Shown: in pieces, positions 1-5,315 of the stretch
How positions within the stretch are numbered: position 1 is the first letter of the stretch
How the letters are laid out: each line of letters starts with the position of its first letter
Assembly: GCA_013180565.1 (NCBI GenBank)
Contig: QBUN01000261.1
Span: 1-5,329, forward strand
Reading direction: 5' to 3'
Source of the DNA: Candidatus Methanophaga sp. GoMg3.2
GTDB lineage: Archaea > Halobacteriota > Syntropharchaeia > Alkanophagales > Methanospirareceae
Length of the DNA: 5,329 nt
Position numbers and translations under genes: made by a program
Notes under the pieces: generated by a model
The model's input: the letters and a program-made list of their open reading frames with translations, nothing else
Told to the model about the DNA's origin: nothing
Database searches by the model: none

Positions 1-76
1 TAGAGGCGCTTATCTAATAAACTTTGCTACTTTATTTTCCGGTGACGACTTAGTCTTTTTAACTAACCTTTACCAA

Positions 77-84
77 TTTTAAAT
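77..84 (+). promoter_or_regulatory. TATA-box-like element before the winged-helix gene
   Basis: AT-rich TTTTAAAT inside a longer A/T stretch. In archaea transcription usually begins about 25 bases downstream, here near 105, which would give a short leader before ATG 129. The region is generally A/T-rich, so the exact element is uncertain. Confidence 0.4.
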
Positions 85-128
85 TTAGTAAATTAATGAT
101 ACTACCAGTGAATATTAAGAAAGGTATA

Positions 129-389
129 ATGGATGGAGTTAAGCATAAATACAAAGTGCGGAGAAGTAGAATGGATATAATAGCAGACATCCTTTCAGTC
201 GCCATGGAAGAGACGAAGAAAACTCAGATAGTATATAAAGCGAATCTCAATTTTAGAAGGGTAGAAGGATACCTACATTATTTACTGGATAGAGGACTTA
301 TAGAGAATACGGACGGAGGATACAAGACGACGGAAAAGGGTAAAGAATTCCTGTCTGATTACCAGAAGATGAAGAGGCTGTTAATGTAA
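129..389 (+). CDS. ArnR1-like winged helix-turn-helix DNA-binding protein
   Basis: Small cytoplasmic DNA-binding protein, probably a transcription regulator, of the ArnR1-like winged-helix type common in archaea. The sequence shows the family pattern: a basic start followed by RRSRMDIIADIL, a middle TQIVYKANLNFRRVEGYLHYL segment (helices 2-3, recognition part), then LLDRGLIE and a wing ending in YKTTEKGKEFL, with a short C-terminal helix. From ATG 129 it is 86 residues, normal for this single-domain family. I prefer ATG 129 because AAAGG lies just upstream and the TATA-like box at 77-84 would place the transcript start near 105, downstream of the other in-frame ATG at 96. That upstream ATG would add 11 residues and has no visible ribosome binding site. 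No ligand or redox domain is fused. It lies alone, about 237 bases before the next gene; its target is unknown, though the palindrome at 462-475 is a candidate. The fold call is firm, the role inferred. Confidence 0.82.
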   Translation: MDGVKHKYKVRRSRMDIIADILSVAMEETKKTQIVYKANLNFRRVEGYLHYLLDRGLIENTDGGYKTTEKGKEFLSDYQKMKRLLM

Positions 390-461
390 CACTTCTTCTT
401 TTTGCTTATTCGTTCTTGGAACAGAGGGATTTAATCGGCTCCACCGAAATCCCATGGTTCA

Positions 462-475
462 CCACCATATGGTGG
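462..475. promoter_or_regulatory. Perfect 14-bp palindrome, candidate operator
   Basis: CCACCATATGGTGG reads the same on both strands with no spacer, as expected for a site bound by a dimeric protein. It sits 66 bases upstream of the TATA box of the secreted-protein gene and 73 bases after the winged-helix gene stop, so it could serve either. Binding by the neighbouring winged-helix protein is only an inference. It could alternatively form part of an RNA hairpin. Confidence 0.4.
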
Positions 476-540
476 GGCCAAATGCTAGTGACACGTGCTT
501 TTGGTTCTTACTCGGTCTCATTACCCCAAGTCCTTACATC

Positions 541-550
541 TTTATATATA
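541..550 (+). promoter_or_regulatory. TATA box of the acidic secreted-protein gene
   Basis: TTTATATATA is a good match to the archaeal TATA box. Transcription expected about 25 bases downstream would start near 570-575, giving a leader of about 55 bases that begins at the hairpin 572-586. A second, weaker AT-rich element at 560-570 (TTATAATCATA) would instead place the start near 590. Confidence 0.55.
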
Positions 551-571
551 CCCTTTATGTTATAATCATAT

Positions 572-586
572 GGGGAAATGATCCCC
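572..586 (+). promoter_or_regulatory. Leader hairpin before the secreted-protein gene
   Basis: GGGGA (572-576) and TCCCC (582-586) form a perfect 5-bp, G/C-rich stem with a 5-base loop. Given the TATA box at 541-550, this hairpin would lie at or very close to the 5' end of the mRNA. Such 5' stem-loops can stabilise messages. There is no T-run after it, so it does not look like a terminator. Confidence 0.4.
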
Positions 587-606
587 CGTATAGAACTAAA
601 AAATTA

Positions 607-614
607 GGAGGTGA
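607..614 (+). promoter_or_regulatory. Strong Shine-Dalgarno site deciding the start at 626
   Basis: GGAGGTGA is a near-perfect complement to the archaeal 16S 3' end, with 11 bases before ATG 626. An in-frame GTG at 611 lies inside this element, so it is the ribosome binding site and not the start codon. The strength suggests high translation. Confidence 0.75.
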
Positions 615-625
615 AAAGAAAAAAA

Positions 626-1384
626 ATGAACACAAAAATAATTGTAGCACTGGTACTTGGAATAGCATTGGTAGGACTTACCGGAGCAGCATCGGCTGGA
701 TATTACTATATAGATGGTAATTACGTGTATGCGGACGGTGCCGTTAATGCCGGTCCATCTGATGGGTTTAGCGCCTACACAGATTTTGAGGTAGAGCTTC
801 AAGGTTTCAATCCCGATGGCGAGTATATGTATATGCACAACTGGGTAGATAACCTTATGATTGTTAGCAGTGCCTCTTCACCCTCTACTAACGTGAATTT
901 TGGATTCGTGCAAGGTGGCGAGTCTACTCTGACAATCGAAACTGATTTACCAGGGAATCTGAATACATTTGTGAGCGAAGACGTAGCGTTTCAGAATGTA
1001 AACTATGTGGCCAACGGTGACGCCTTTGATATAAACTTTTATGGAGATAGCCTAACACACGCAAGCACCCATGAAGGTATTCTTCCAATCGAAGAAATGG
1101 CAGTATGGGATTATAACATGCTAGATGCGAATGCTCACGCTAGCGGGTACGAGGATGCGAATGGCATCTGGATACAAGAAGCATCGATAAAGGACGGAGA
1201 TATGGGCTATATATGCACCGCATATGGTGAAGCTCTGATGGAGGCAGAACACGTTTTAGAGCCTGTGAATGCGGGTTCCGGAATAACGGCTTGGAGTAAT
1301 ACGAATGGTGAGATATGGGAACCCTATGGTACGATTAGCAACGATCTAGATGCATATCAACAGGTATATATGTGGTGGCCGTAG
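626..1384 (+). CDS. Secreted, extremely acidic protein of unknown family
   Basis: Exported protein of 252 residues; I do not recognise the family. Residues 1-24 are a classic Sec signal peptide: short basic start MNTK, hydrophobic IIVALVLGIALVGL, then AASA with likely cleavage before GYYYIDG. The mature part (about 228 residues) has by my count roughly 35 Asp/Glu, one Lys, no Arg, five His and a single Cys, so it should be strongly negatively charged. It is rich in Gly, Asn, Tyr and Trp and ends in MWWP, which fits a beta-rich extracellular fold. There is no C-terminal membrane anchor or sorting signal. Start ATG 626 is set by the strong GGAGGTGA upstream; the in-frame GTG at 611 overlaps that site and is unlikely. 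The gene has its own TATA box and is followed by an oligo-T tract, so it is probably monocistronic. Candidate roles such as surface coat, cation binding or matrix protein are speculation. Confidence 0.85.
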   Translation: MNTKIIVALVLGIALVGLTGAASAGYYYIDGNYVYADGAVNAGPSDGFSAYTDFEVELQGFNPDGEYMYMHNWVDNLMIVSSASSPSTNVNFGFVQGGESTLTIETDLPGNLNTFVSEDVAFQNVNYVANGDAFDINFYGDSLTHASTHEGILPIEEMAVWDYNMLDANAHASGYEDANGIWIQEASIKDGDMGYICTAYGEALMEAEHVLEPVNAGSGITAWSNTNGEIWEPYGTISNDLDAYQQVYMWWP

Positions 1385-1401
1385 ATAGAGCTTTAGACAA
1401 A

Positions 1402-1410
1402 TTATAAAAA
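1402..1410 (+). promoter_or_regulatory. Possible TATA box for the peptidase gene
   Basis: TTATAAAAA lies 18 bases after the secreted-protein stop. Transcription would begin near 1430, just before the oligo-T tract, with a leader of about 80 bases that includes the mini-ORF at 1479. It is the only TATA-like element in this gap, but the match is modest. Confidence 0.35.
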
Positions 1411-1438
1411 GTAAATTGGAACTGGTTTGTTTGACCCG

Positions 1439-1457
1439 TTCTTTTTTTTGTTTTTTT
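1439..1457 (+). terminator. Oligo-T tract, likely archaeal terminator
   Basis: Two T runs of eight and seven, separated by one G. Archaeal RNA polymerase terminates at T-rich stretches without needing a hairpin, so this probably ends transcription from the secreted-protein gene. It may allow partial readthrough into the peptidase gene. Confidence 0.5.
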
Positions 1458-1478
1458 GCATGAGGTACATACTTAAAA

Positions 1479-1511
1479 ATGAAAAAGCGGAAGAAAAGAT
1501 GGCGAAGGTGA
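1479..1511 (+). CDS. Ten-codon basic mini-ORF abutting the peptidase start
   Basis: ATG 1479 encodes MKKRKKRWRR and ends in TGA at 1509-1511, immediately followed, in the same frame, by ATG 1512 of the peptidase. TGAGGT at 1461-1466 could serve as its ribosome binding site, 12 bases upstream. The peptidase ATG has only GGTG one base upstream, too close to work well, so this mini-ORF could deliver ribosomes by coupling. Alternatively it is the original N-terminus of the peptidase, cut off by a nonsense change or a sequence error: a strongly basic stretch before a hydrophobic segment is what an export signal needs. Whether it is translated is unknown. Confidence 0.35.
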   Translation: MKKRKKRWRR

Positions 1512-3653
1512 ATGAAAAGCGGAAAAGCATACTATATTATAGGGATAATAGCATTAATAATACTTGCGGCGGGACTACTATTTACGGGGACAATCCTCGC
1601 TGCTCACAGTCAACAGAAGAACACTATTTCTACATCTTCGTGCCCTGATCTTGAGATCATCGATATATGGAACGAAGATTCCACGATTTATTATGTGATA
1701 AAGAATAGAGGCAATGTAACAGCTTCAGAAAGCAAGAGTGGCTTGTTCATTGATGGCCGGTTAAGGAGTGATGAGACTGTGAAGAGCTTAGCACCAGGAG
1801 AGAGCTCGACTGAGTCTTTCCGGTACCGGTGGAGATGCACATCTACCGAGGACGAACTAAAAGTGTGTGCAGACCATGTTAAACGGATAGCAGAGTGCAA
1901 TGAAGACAATAATTGCTTAACGGAAATATGGAGTTGCACACCAACACCAACACCAACGGCAACGCCAACACCAACGGCAACGCCAACACCAACGGCAACG
2001 CCAACGCCAACACCAACGCCAATGCCAGATATTAACGTAAACCCAGATCATTTAGATTTTGAATGCTCAGCAGCAGTAGGCGGAAGTAATCGTAATTCTC
2101 CAGCTCAAAGCTCATGCTTCGGTAGTTTAGATAACACTATTAGCGCCACAGAAACTCAGGGGACTAAGCAAAGTAAAGAAGATAAGGAAGAAACGATAAA
2201 TGCAATCGAAGAGAAAGACGCTAAATGGACAGCAGATGAAACTTCGGTATCTGATCTTACTTTTGAAGAGAAAGAGATGCGCTGCGGTATAAAGGTCACA
2301 CCGGGGCTAAGTATAGGAACAACAGAAGAAAGAGTAAGAGTAGTTGCTCGTGGTGTAAGTGAGCCTATTGGCACTTTCGACTGGCGAGACAAAGAAGGGG
2401 AAAATTGGATGACTTCTGTAAAAGATCAGGGATCGTGTGGAAGCTGCGTTGCATTTGGAACTATCGGCGCTTTAGAACCGCTGACCCGCATTGATCAGAA
2501 CTATCCCAGCATGCCTATTGATCTCTCTGAGGCACATCTCTTATTCTGTGGCGGTGGCACATGCGCAGGCTGGTGGCCAGTGTCTGCCTGTAATTATCTG
2601 GAAAATAGTGGAACGCCAGATGAAGCTTGTTTCCCATATCAGCCATGGGATATGGCGTGCAGTGTGACATGCTCTGATTGGGAATCAAGAGCATGGAAAA
2701 TTACAGACTGGGGACTTCTTGATAGCGATCCCGCGAATTTAAAAGCCGCTCTTCAGCTATCTCCTCTTATAGGTGCAGTGTACATGGGACAAGACGCTTT
2801 CTATTACACCAGTGGTATCTACGAAGAAGTATGGTCTTCTAATGAATGGCTTGAAGCGTTCTCGGGTGTTAACCACTGCATTACGGTAGTCGGATACAAT
2901 GATACTGGTGAATACTGGATTTTAAAGAACAGTTGGGGTGCAGACTGGGGGGAAGAGGGTTACTTTAATGCACCTTATGGCGATATAATTGAAGATCACA
3001 TGTGGATAATGTTTGGGGCATTAGGACCAGAAGCGGAAGAGGTTTGCAAGACGATCTTGGTCTCCAACGAAGGTGATGCGGATTTAGATGTGAATGACAT
3101 CACAGTCCATTATCCGCCCGATGAACCTGTCGGATGGTTAAATGCCAATCCAAAATCGTTCACGATTTCACCCAGTGGTACAAAAGCAGTGAGCGTGTGC
3201 GTTGATTGCACAGGTCTTTCTCCTGATGTTTATGATGCCTGGCTAAATATACATTCTAATGATCCGGATGAGAACCCTTTTACAGTAACTGTGACTTTAT
3301 ATGGTTCAACACCAACGCCAACGCCAACACCAACGCCAACGCCAACACCCACATGCCCGGATCTTGTAATCACTGACATATGGAACGAGGGTTCCAAGAT
3401 ATATTACGAGATAAAGAACATTGGCGGTGCGGCCGCTTCAAGTAGCTACACTAGCTTGGACATCGATGGTAGATTTAGTGGTCGTGACGTTGTGGGCGGA
3501 TTAGCACCAGGAGAGAGCTCGACTGAGTCTTTCCGGTACCGGTGGAGCTGCACATCTACCGAGGACGAACTAAAAGTATGTGCAGACTCTGTTAAACGAA
3601 TAGCAGAGTGCAATGAAGACAATAATTGCTTGACTGAAATATGGAACTGCTAA
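1512..3653 (+). CDS. Exported papain-family (C1A) cysteine peptidase with two CARDB domains
   Basis: Predicted cell-surface or secreted cysteine endopeptidase, 713 residues. Order of parts: hydrophobic export or anchor segment (about 7-31); CARDB domain 1 (44-142); Thr-Pro linker (143-170); first strand of an Ig-like domain (172-184, PDINVNPDHLDFE); polar spacer; propeptide-like segment (228-261, with KWTADETSVSDL and EEKEMRCG); C1A domain (about 287-503); remainder of the Ig-like domain (509-598, ILVSNEGDADLDV onward); Thr-Pro linker (600-614); CARDB domain 2 (615-713). The catalytic set looks complete: Gln306 and Cys312 in QGSCGSCVAFG, His455 in VNHCITVVGY, Asn473 in WILKNSWG. Val313 replaces the usual Trp after the catalytic Cys. 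Each CARDB domain has six Cys at matching positions, suggesting disulfides and an oxidising extracellular setting. TGA directly precedes ATG 1512, so no upstream start exists in this frame. Substrate unknown; CARDB domains usually mediate adhesion. Confidence 0.92.
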   Translation: MKSGKAYYIIGIIALIILAAGLLFTGTILAAHSQQKNTISTSSCPDLEIIDIWNEDSTIYYVIKNRGNVTASESKSGLFIDGRLRSDETVKSLAPGESSTESFRYRWRCTSTEDELKVCADHVKRIAECNEDNNCLTEIWSCTPTPTPTATPTPTATPTPTATPTPTPTPMPDINVNPDHLDFECSAAVGGSNRNSPAQSSCFGSLDNTISATETQGTKQSKEDKEETINAIEEKDAKWTADETSVSDLTFEEKEMRCGIKVTPGLSIGTTEERVRVVARGVSEPIGTFDWRDKEGENWMTSVKDQGSCGSCVAFGTIGALEPLTRIDQNYPSMPIDLSEAHLLFCGGGTCAGWWPVSACNYLENSGTPDEACFPYQPWDMACSVTCSDWESRAWKITDWGLLDSDPANLKAALQLSPLIGAVYMGQDAFYYTSGIYEEVWSSNEWLEAFSGVNHCITVVGYNDTGEYWILKNSWGADWGEEGYFNAPYGDIIEDHMWIMFGALGPEAEEVCKTILVSNEGDADLDVNDITVHYPPDEPVGWLNANPKSFTISPSGTKAVSVCVDCTGLSPDVYDAWLNIHSNDPDENPFTVTVTLYGSTPTPTPTPTPTPTPTCPDLVITDIWNEGSKIYYEIKNIGGAAASSSYTSLDIDGRFSGRDVVGGLAPGESSTESFRYRWSCTSTEDELKVCADSVKRIAECNEDNNCLTEIWNC
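1788..1937 (+). repeat. Direct repeat, 3' half of CARDB domain 1 (copy 1)
   Basis: This 150-bp block matches 3501-3650 at 141 of 150 positions by my hand alignment, including a 47-base identical run at its start. It encodes residues 93-142. The preceding 49 codons of the same domain are only about 55 percent identical in protein to the matching part of domain 2, so the high similarity begins abruptly. Confidence 0.9.
1938..2021 (+). repeat. Thr-Pro linker coding repeat (18-bp unit, three copies)
   Basis: Encodes residues 143-170, alternating Thr and Pro with three Ala substitutions. Three exact tandem 18-bp units (1947-1964, 1965-1982, 1983-2000) encode PTPTAT. Such linkers form extended, often glycosylated spacers between extracellular domains. 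The repeat stays in frame and could change length by slippage. Confidence 0.9.
3309..3353 (+). repeat. Second Thr-Pro linker coding repeat
   Basis: Encodes the alternating Thr-Pro stretch at residues 600-614, built from 6-bp CCAACG/CCAACA units. It joins the Ig-like domain to CARDB domain 2 and lacks the Ala variation of the first linker. Confidence 0.88.
3501..3650 (+). repeat. Direct repeat, 3' half of CARDB domain 2 (copy 2)
   Basis: Partner of 1788-1937, offset by 1713 bp (571 codons). Protein identity is 47 of 50 residues over this part. The copy ends with the last codon, Cys713, directly before the TAA stop. Confidence 0.9.
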
Positions 3654-4275
3654 CAACTATTGGATAAGAGACACCGCTATCAATAATGCCGCAGGCGTTA
3701 ATGCAAAGGAGACGACTCATACCAGGTATGGCAAAATAAGCATTTCTGAGGAGACTACGTTACTAAGCAAAGAAGGACCTGTGGTAATCATGACGAATAC
3801 AAAAGGAGGAGATGTAAGTACGAACGAAAGTGTAAATGTCACTATTAGTGAAGCCTGGCCTACTTTCCTCTCTATTTCCAAGACGGTGGCCTATTCGGGC
3901 GATGGGCTGAGTACAAGAGAAAGATACGAAAACAATGGTGACATTATCTGCACAGTATTTAATGCAAAGAAACTCGCAAAGGTATCCAGATTAGATACGG
4001 TTCTTCTGGGCAGGCAAATATCAGTGGAAGTTCAGCCAGGATCGGTGAATGAGACATTGCGCACAAGTAAATCAACCCTTTTCGTGTTAAGCGCTAATAC
4101 CACTAGTGGAGCCTCCCACGTGGGATGTAGATCGGGAGAGGTAAAAGAGAAGATAGAATCAAGCGAGGATTATATTGGCAATTTCAAGCTCAGGTCCATG
4201 ATAAAGATGAAGGACGAAATACCCCTGGCGCCGCCTACTCCTTCTCCTGACTGGCTGCCATTCCCCGAACCGTAA
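3634..4275 (+). pseudogene. N-terminally truncated exported-protein remnant
   Basis: An open frame runs from just after a TGA at 3631 to the TAA at 4273, 213 codons. It overlaps the last codons of the peptidase in another frame. Protein-like sequence appears to begin right after the peptidase stop (NNYWIRDTAINNAAG) and continues in frame, but the first conventional start codons are GTG 3781 and ATG 3790, well inside it, without a convincing ribosome binding site. A conservative gene from 3781 would be 164 residues. No signal peptide remains, although the Thr/Ser/Asn-rich, beta-like composition, SEDYIGNFKL segment and Pro-rich tail (PPTPSPDWLPFPEP) resemble the C-terminus of a large extracellular protein. 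I do not recognise the family. The simplest reading is a gene that lost its 5' end when joined to the peptidase gene. The alternative is a short functional gene starting at GTG 3781. Confidence 0.5.
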
Positions 4276-4319
4276 CACGAAGATGTTTGTACATATTTAA
4301 GATACGGATTTAGACTGAT
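4276..4319. other. Short gap between the remnant and the repeat-bearing fragment
   Basis: No gene seen. It is AT-rich, with a TATTTAAG motif that recurs at about 4331-4338. It separates the plus-strand remnant from the minus-strand gene fragment. No hairpin terminator was found for either strand. Confidence 0.4.
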
Positions 4320-4445
4320 TTACGCGGACTTATTTAAGTTTGGCATTAAGCTCGCAAAGGATTCAACTTGACTCTTCGCCACGCCCAGTTTTTTCGTTGC
4401 GCCATCGAAGTTACCAGATTCGCATTCTAAACAAATGCTTTTTCT
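4320..4445 (-). pseudogene. Gene fragment copy A (contains direct-repeat core)
   Basis: On the minus strand an open stretch of 41 codons, bounded by TAA at 4446-4448 and TAA at 4320-4322, encodes ICLECESGNFDGATKKLG followed by VAKSQVESFAS. The core matches fragment copy B (5136-5315) almost residue for residue, and most base differences are silent or conservative, so both descend from a real coding sequence. Similarity to B stops abruptly at 4351, where copy A runs into unrelated MPNLNKSA and a stop. There is no start codon at a sensible place and no ribosome binding site. It lies directly downstream of the toxin gene. The ECES portion may be the edge of a Cys-containing motif, but the original function is not recognisable. 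Confidence 0.55.
4351..4426. repeat. Direct repeat left copy, flanking the toxin-antitoxin unit
   Basis: Matches 5242-5317 at 66 of 76 positions by hand alignment, in the same orientation, offset 891 bp. The left edge of similarity is sharp. The two copies bracket the whole antitoxin-toxin operon. Confidence 0.85.
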
Positions 4446-4457
4446 TTAATCTTGTTG

Positions 4458-4802
4458 TTATGGCTCTATGCTTAACACGACCGCCAGCGCTCTCGTAATT
4501 TCTTGCATTGCTGTACCGGAAAGTTTCCCCAGGTGCCGTACAAACCTTTCTTGCGCTACCGATCGTACCTGAAAAGCATCTGCCACTGAAGGCTTGCCCA
4601 GACTCTTTTCTGCATCGGGCTCCAGTCGAACCATCCAAGGTGCTATTGCATACCGGCTCTTCCACTCGGTGATAGGGACGATCACCTTCAATGGTAAAAT
4701 GCCAATGGCATCATCGTTCACGATGACCGCCGGTCGTGTTTTCTTAATCTCAGCGCCTATCGTTGGGTCCAAATTGATGAGCCAGATTTCACCCCTGCGC
4801 AT
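4458..4802 (-). CDS. MazF/PemK-family endoribonuclease toxin
   Basis: Toxin of a type II toxin-antitoxin pair; the family cleaves RNA to block growth and is neutralised by its antitoxin. From ATG 4802 it is 114 residues, the usual MazF/PemK size. Family signatures are clear: RRGEIWLINLDPTIGAEIKK at 2-21 (first strand and loop), Arg23-Pro24 in TRPAVIV, Thr45 in VPIT, and FQVRSVAQERF near 77-87, matching the QIR-type segment of MazF. By analogy with MazF, Arg23 and Thr45 are the expected active-site residues, so the toxin looks intact. A start at 4820 would add six residues; ATG 4802 is preferred because GTGAGGA lies five bases upstream and the family begins with a basic-Gly-Glu-Ile-Trp pattern. 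It overlaps the antitoxin end by 14 bases, implying translational coupling. Cleavage specificity cannot be read from sequence. Confidence 0.93.
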   Translation of the reverse strand: MRRGEIWLINLDPTIGAEIKKTRPAVIVNDDAIGILPLKVIVPITEWKSRYAIAPWMVRLEPDAEKSLGKPSVADAFQVRSVAQERFVRHLGKLSGTAMQEITRALAVVLSIEP

Positions 4803-5037
4803 AAAAATCCTCACTGTCAAGAACTGTGAAAATGGTCAGTTCACCACCGCCAGACGTGTAATCCGGCAATAAAGCCTCAGCCGCTACGGTAAGTTGCCGT
4901 TTTCTCTCTTCTCCAGTCGGTGGTTGTTCTATCTGCTTAAGGTCTTCACGAATTAAATGTAAAGCTGCCTCGAGGATAGCAAGGCGCTCTGTAGTCGTGA
5001 ATTTCTTGAACTCTTCAAGAATCCCTACCTGCGTCAT
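4789..5037 (-). CDS. Antitoxin partner of the MazF/PemK toxin
   Basis: Small 82-residue protein encoded first in the operon, as is usual for antitoxins. The N-terminal half is helical (ILEEFKKFTTTERLAILEAA then LHLIREDLKQIEQ); the C-terminal part contains AAEALLPDYTSGGGELTIFT and ends LDSEDFYAQG. I recall similar proteins beside PemK-like toxins in cyanobacteria and some archaea, which would fit horizontal spread; this is from memory, not a search. The C-terminal acidic segment is the likely toxin-binding part. No classic AbrB, RHH or Phd pattern is evident, so how it binds DNA, if it does, is unclear. GAGGTGA (5048-5054) lies ten bases before ATG 5037 and supports this start. Operon autoregulation is usual for such pairs but not shown here. 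Confidence 0.82.
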   Translation of the reverse strand: MTQVGILEEFKKFTTTERLAILEAALHLIREDLKQIEQPPTGEERKRQLTVAAEALLPDYTSGGGELTIFTVLDSEDFYAQG

Positions 5038-5047
5038 CAGCTTTCTT

Positions 5048-5054
5048 TCACCTC
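5048..5054 (-). promoter_or_regulatory. Ribosome binding site of the antitoxin
   Basis: GAGGTGA on the minus strand, ten bases upstream of ATG 5037. A good archaeal-type Shine-Dalgarno match that fixes the antitoxin start. Confidence 0.65.
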
Positions 5055-5059
5055 TTCTT

Positions 5060-5086
5060 AATTATATCTTTTATAATATTTAAATG
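5060..5086 (-). promoter_or_regulatory. Probable promoter of the toxin-antitoxin operon
   Basis: Very AT-rich minus-strand stretch containing ATTTAAATA (5077-5085) and TATAAAAGATATA further toward the gene. Either could be the archaeal TATA box. The former would place the transcript start about 15-20 bases before the antitoxin ATG. The region lies between the terminator of the upstream fragment and the antitoxin, so the operon has its own promoter. Confidence 0.5.
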
Positions 5087-5107
5087 GTACAAAGAAATAA
5101 AAAATAA

Positions 5108-5130
5108 GTAGGAGTGACTACTTCTCCTAC
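5108..5130 (-). terminator. Hairpin plus T-run terminator after fragment copy B
   Basis: GTAGGAG and CTCCTAC form a perfect 7-bp stem around a 9-base loop. On the minus strand it is followed at once by TTATTTTTTATTT. It lies 5 bases beyond the TGA of fragment copy B, so it is positioned as that gene's terminator and insulates the toxin-antitoxin operon. Confidence 0.65.
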
Positions 5131-5135
5131 CATTC

Positions 5136-5315
5136 TCAAAGCTTTCCAATTAATTCGTCCATCTTCTCTTTTATCTCCGCTGACCGAGCTAAGAAGCTTG
5201 CTTTGTCTGCTGGACTTATTCGTCTCGTCATCTCCACCATGCTCGCAAAGGATTCCACTTGACTCTTTGCCACGCCCAGTTTTTTCGTCGCTGCATCAAT
5301 ATTACCAGCTGCGCA
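5136..5315 (-). pseudogene. Gene fragment copy B, C-terminal part of an unknown protein
   Basis: A 59-codon open stretch on the minus strand ending in TGA at 5136-5138. It encodes CAAGNIDAATKKLGVAKSQV, then ESFASMVEMTRRISPADKAS, then a charged helical tail ending IKEKMDELIGKL. The first part is homologous to copy A. In copy A the codon before the shared Cys is GAA; here it is TAA (5316-5318), so a single-base change appears to have interrupted the reading frame, which otherwise continues toward the window edge (ATT ACG ATG). The C-terminal half and the proper terminator suggest this was the 3' end of a genuine gene that begins beyond 5329. It may be a pseudogene, or the stop could be a sequence error. 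Function not recognised; the helix-rich Lys/Glu composition could suit a nucleic-acid or protein-binding role, but nothing proves it. Confidence 0.55.

Larger units (their letters stand above)
390..606. other. Intergenic region with inverted repeats and a promoter
   Basis: This 217-base gap holds no convincing gene. Open frames crossing it are short and run out of frame into the following secreted-protein gene. Directly after the winged-helix gene is a T-rich patch (391-412) that may act as a weak archaeal terminator. The middle part carries inverted repeats: the 14-bp palindrome at 462-475, and GGCTCCACC (437-445), which can pair with GGTGGGGCC (471-479) using one G-U pair in RNA. These two structures compete for the same right arm. 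The right part contains the promoter and leader of the next gene. Confidence 0.6.

Noticed and set aside
454..720. Open plus-strand frame of 88 codons across the promoter region
   Set aside because: It overlaps the palindrome, TATA box and the start of the secreted-protein gene in another frame, has low-complexity composition and no ribosome site.
1427..1648. Open frame of 73 codons across the oligo-T tract and peptidase start
   Set aside because: It is out of frame with the clearly real export segment of the peptidase, and its composition is not protein-like after the first codons.
1815..1835. CCGGTACCGG palindrome within CARDB domain 1, repeated in domain 2
   Set aside because: It lies inside the 47-base identical coding stretch and is explained by the domain duplication, so it is not treated as a separate site.
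1938..2021. Short tandem repeats considered as a CRISPR-like or satellite array
   Set aside because: They are contiguous 18-bp units without spacers and encode an in-frame Thr-Pro linker.
4594..4872. Plus-strand frame of 92 codons opposite the toxin
   Set aside because: It is the antisense shadow of the MazF/PemK toxin and antitoxin, which have clear family motifs and ribosome sites.
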